Assembly (NCBI RefSeq): GCF_003426815.1
Contig: NZ_QKYK01000002.1
Location: 372,001 to 436,000, forward strand
Length of the DNA: 64,000 bases
Reading direction: 5' to 3'
DNA from: Desertimonas flava
Lineage (GTDB): Bacteria > Actinomycetota > Acidimicrobiia > Acidimicrobiales > Ilumatobacteraceae
The notes below the pieces were generated by a model that did no database searches, had not been told where the DNA came from, and saw only the letters and a list, made by a program, of their open reading frames with translations. Of the stretch, positions 62,767 to 64,000 are shown one piece after another; the first letter of the stretch is position 1; the number at the start of each line of letters is the position of its first letter. Made by a program: the position numbers and the translations under genes.

Positions 62767-63800
62767 GTGGACCAACGTTCAGCTTCCTCACCACGGCCTA
62801 CGGCACGGAGGACTACATCGCGGACACGATCGAGTCGGTACTCGCTCAGACTCGGGGCGATTGGGAGCTCATCGTCGTCGACAACGGCCCGTCCGCTGAG
62901 ATGGCGAGGATCGTCGAGTCGTACGCCGCCGCCGATGAGCGCATCATGCTGATCCGCCAGGACAACCGCGGCTATCGAGGCGGAGTCGCGGCAGCAGCAG
63001 CAGAGGCCCGGGGAGACTTCGTGAGCGTCCTGGACAGCGACGACCTCCTGCTTCCTGAATTCTGCGCCCGAGTCGGCGCCGTACTCGATTCGAATCCCGC
63101 CGTCGACGCCGTCGGGGTCGACGCCTATCGATTCAACGGGGACGATGGTCTCGATCTGCCGGTCCCGTACATGCGGTCCATCGGGGTCTCGGAACCGGCG
63201 GACCCGTCGAATCGGCTGAGCCTGACGGATGTGCTCGGTGGGCGGGTTCCCTATTACACCGCTGCTGTGCGGCGCACAGCGTGGGAGGCCGTCGGAGGCT
63301 ACGAGCCAGGTGTCGACGACGTTGACGAATCGGTCGTCGTGTGGTGCCGGCTCGTCGTCGACTACGACGTGCGGCTGATCCCGGATCGCCTCGCGCGTTA
63401 CCGACTGCGTGGGGACTCGCTGTCTCGCGATCCCGCCAAGGTCGAGAACTTCGAGCGGCAGCTCATGCGCTCGTTCATCGAGGGGGCAAGAACGTCCAAC
63501 GACCCGGCGGACAGGCAAGCCCTCGACACCACACTTCGCCGCATGCGATATCACCAGGCGATTCGCCGCGCGCGCACAGCGCTCCTTGCGGGTGATGATG
63601 CGTCGGCGCGCTCAGAGGCCCGAGCGGCCTTCAACGAGCGCGCTTCGGCGCGCTCCGCGGTGCTTCTGGCGACTCTCACGGTCGCGCCGGGGCTCATGCG
63701 TCGTCTTCACCCCCTCAAGGCGCGAGTCTCGCAGGTGGTCACCGGTGCGGTCGCCCGAATCGTCGCCGGGCGGCGACGCTCAGCGGGCACCCGCGGTTAA
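62763..63800 (+). CDS. glycosyltransferase, GT2 family
   Basis: A 345-residue GT-A inverting transferase. FSFLTTAYGTEDYIADTIESVLAQT is the nucleotide-binding start, VVDNGP and VLDSDDLLLPEF carry the metal-binding DxD, and GGYEPGVDDVDESVVVWCRLV contains the likely catalytic acid region. The C-terminal ~70 residues are basic and helical, perhaps membrane-associated. GTG at 62763 overlaps the dehydrogenase stop. Confidence 0.88.
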   Translation: MSGPTFSFLTTAYGTEDYIADTIESVLAQTRGDWELIVVDNGPSAEMARIVESYAAADERIMLIRQDNRGYRGGVAAAAAEARGDFVSVLDSDDLLLPEFCARVGAVLDSNPAVDAVGVDAYRFNGDDGLDLPVPYMRSIGVSEPADPSNRLSLTDVLGGRVPYYTAAVRRTAWEAVGGYEPGVDDVDESVVVWCRLVVDYDVRLIPDRLARYRLRGDSLSRDPAKVENFERQLMRSFIEGARTSNDPADRQALDTTLRRMRYHQAIRRARTALLAGDDASARSEARAAFNERASARSAVLLATLTVAPGLMRRLHPLKARVSQVVTGAVARIVAGRRRSAGTRG

Positions 63801-63892
63801 GAGCAGCATCCTCACGTTGTTCTGCTACTATGGCGGGGGCCTAACCGGGGCGGGTGAGGTGCGCGGTGGCGCGGCGGACAGGAAAGGCTTGG

Positions 63893-64000
63893 ATGATGTC
63901 TCGACTCTGGGCGCGTACCAGCGCGTTTGGCGCGCTTGCGGCCGCGCTCGTCTCGGTCGGAGCGATCCCAGTCGTCGCAGACGACGAGTCTCCATCTCCC
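63893..64000 (+). CDS. start of an exported protein, cut by the right edge
   Basis: Thirty-six codons are visible, beginning MMSRLWARTSAFGALAAA and continuing VSVGAIPVVADDESPSP, a signal peptide with a probable cut after VVA. AGGAAAGG lies 6-8 nt before the ATG. A TACTAT box at 63826 could be its -10. The protein's identity lies outside the window. Confidence 0.7.
   Translation, partial: MMSRLWARTSAFGALAAALVSVGAIPVVADDESPSP

Overview
The window is about 70% GC with dense, short-intergenic gene packing. Gene content (GatCAB amidotransferase, myo-inositol-1-phosphate synthase, an Eis-family acetyltransferase, solitary AbiEi/DUF559 protein, DUF3054, DUF1345, SCP2-type thiolase with DUF35 partner) points to an actinobacterium; Acidimicrobiia is my best guess but is not proven. 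No rRNA, tRNA, CRISPR array, prophage or intact insertion sequence was seen. The left edge cuts an sbcD-like gene and the right edge cuts a new secreted-protein gene.

Layout. 1-8.3 kb: SbcD-like nuclease, MFS transporter, a coiled-coil protein with a repetitive Asp/Thr-rich tail, an Uup-like ABC-F ATPase behind tandem repeats, and a Na+/H+ antiporter fused to a UBP zinc finger. 8.5-13 kb: thiolase/DUF35 pair, YbaK deacylase, a secreted propeller-like protein, M48 membrane peptidase. 13-19.2 kb: esterase, lgt, Eis-like acetyltransferase and the gatCAB operon. 19.2-22.7 kb: an AbiEi/DUF559 gene bracketed by 43-nt palindromes, a beta-lactamase-fold hydrolase and a DUF2804 protein. 22.8-31.4 kb: short-chain dehydrogenase with a taurine/nitrate-type ABC importer, ilvD, an RRM protein, DUF3054/flavin reductase, 5-FTHF cyclo-ligase/DUF1345. 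31.6-37.6 kb: peptide ABC importer operon with a fused double ATPase. 38-43.2 kb: two paralogous secreted proteins, ino1 diverging from folD, and a small secreted protein.

From 43.4 kb to the right edge lies an exopolysaccharide locus: DUF4012 protein, flippase, pyruvyl-transferase-like protein, a chain-length/tyrosine-kinase-like protein, O-antigen-ligase/polymerase-like protein, three GT4 genes (one a tandem fusion), a Tat-exported GHL15-like protein, a CapK/PaaK-like ligase, a heparinase II/III-like lyase, an AlgD-like sugar-nucleotide dehydrogenase and a GT2. Dehydrogenase plus lyase suggest a uronic-acid-containing polymer. The standout is the chain-length protein at 48735-50345: its first ~60 residues look like an IS3-type transposase helix-turn-helix and its kinase domain has lost the Walker A lysine.

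Two window-wide patterns stand out. Many first-in-operon genes have a TANNNT box 6-10 nt before the start codon, as expected for leaderless transcripts. Several genes end in, or are bracketed by, dispersed long palindromes; one family encodes the C-terminus of Lgt.
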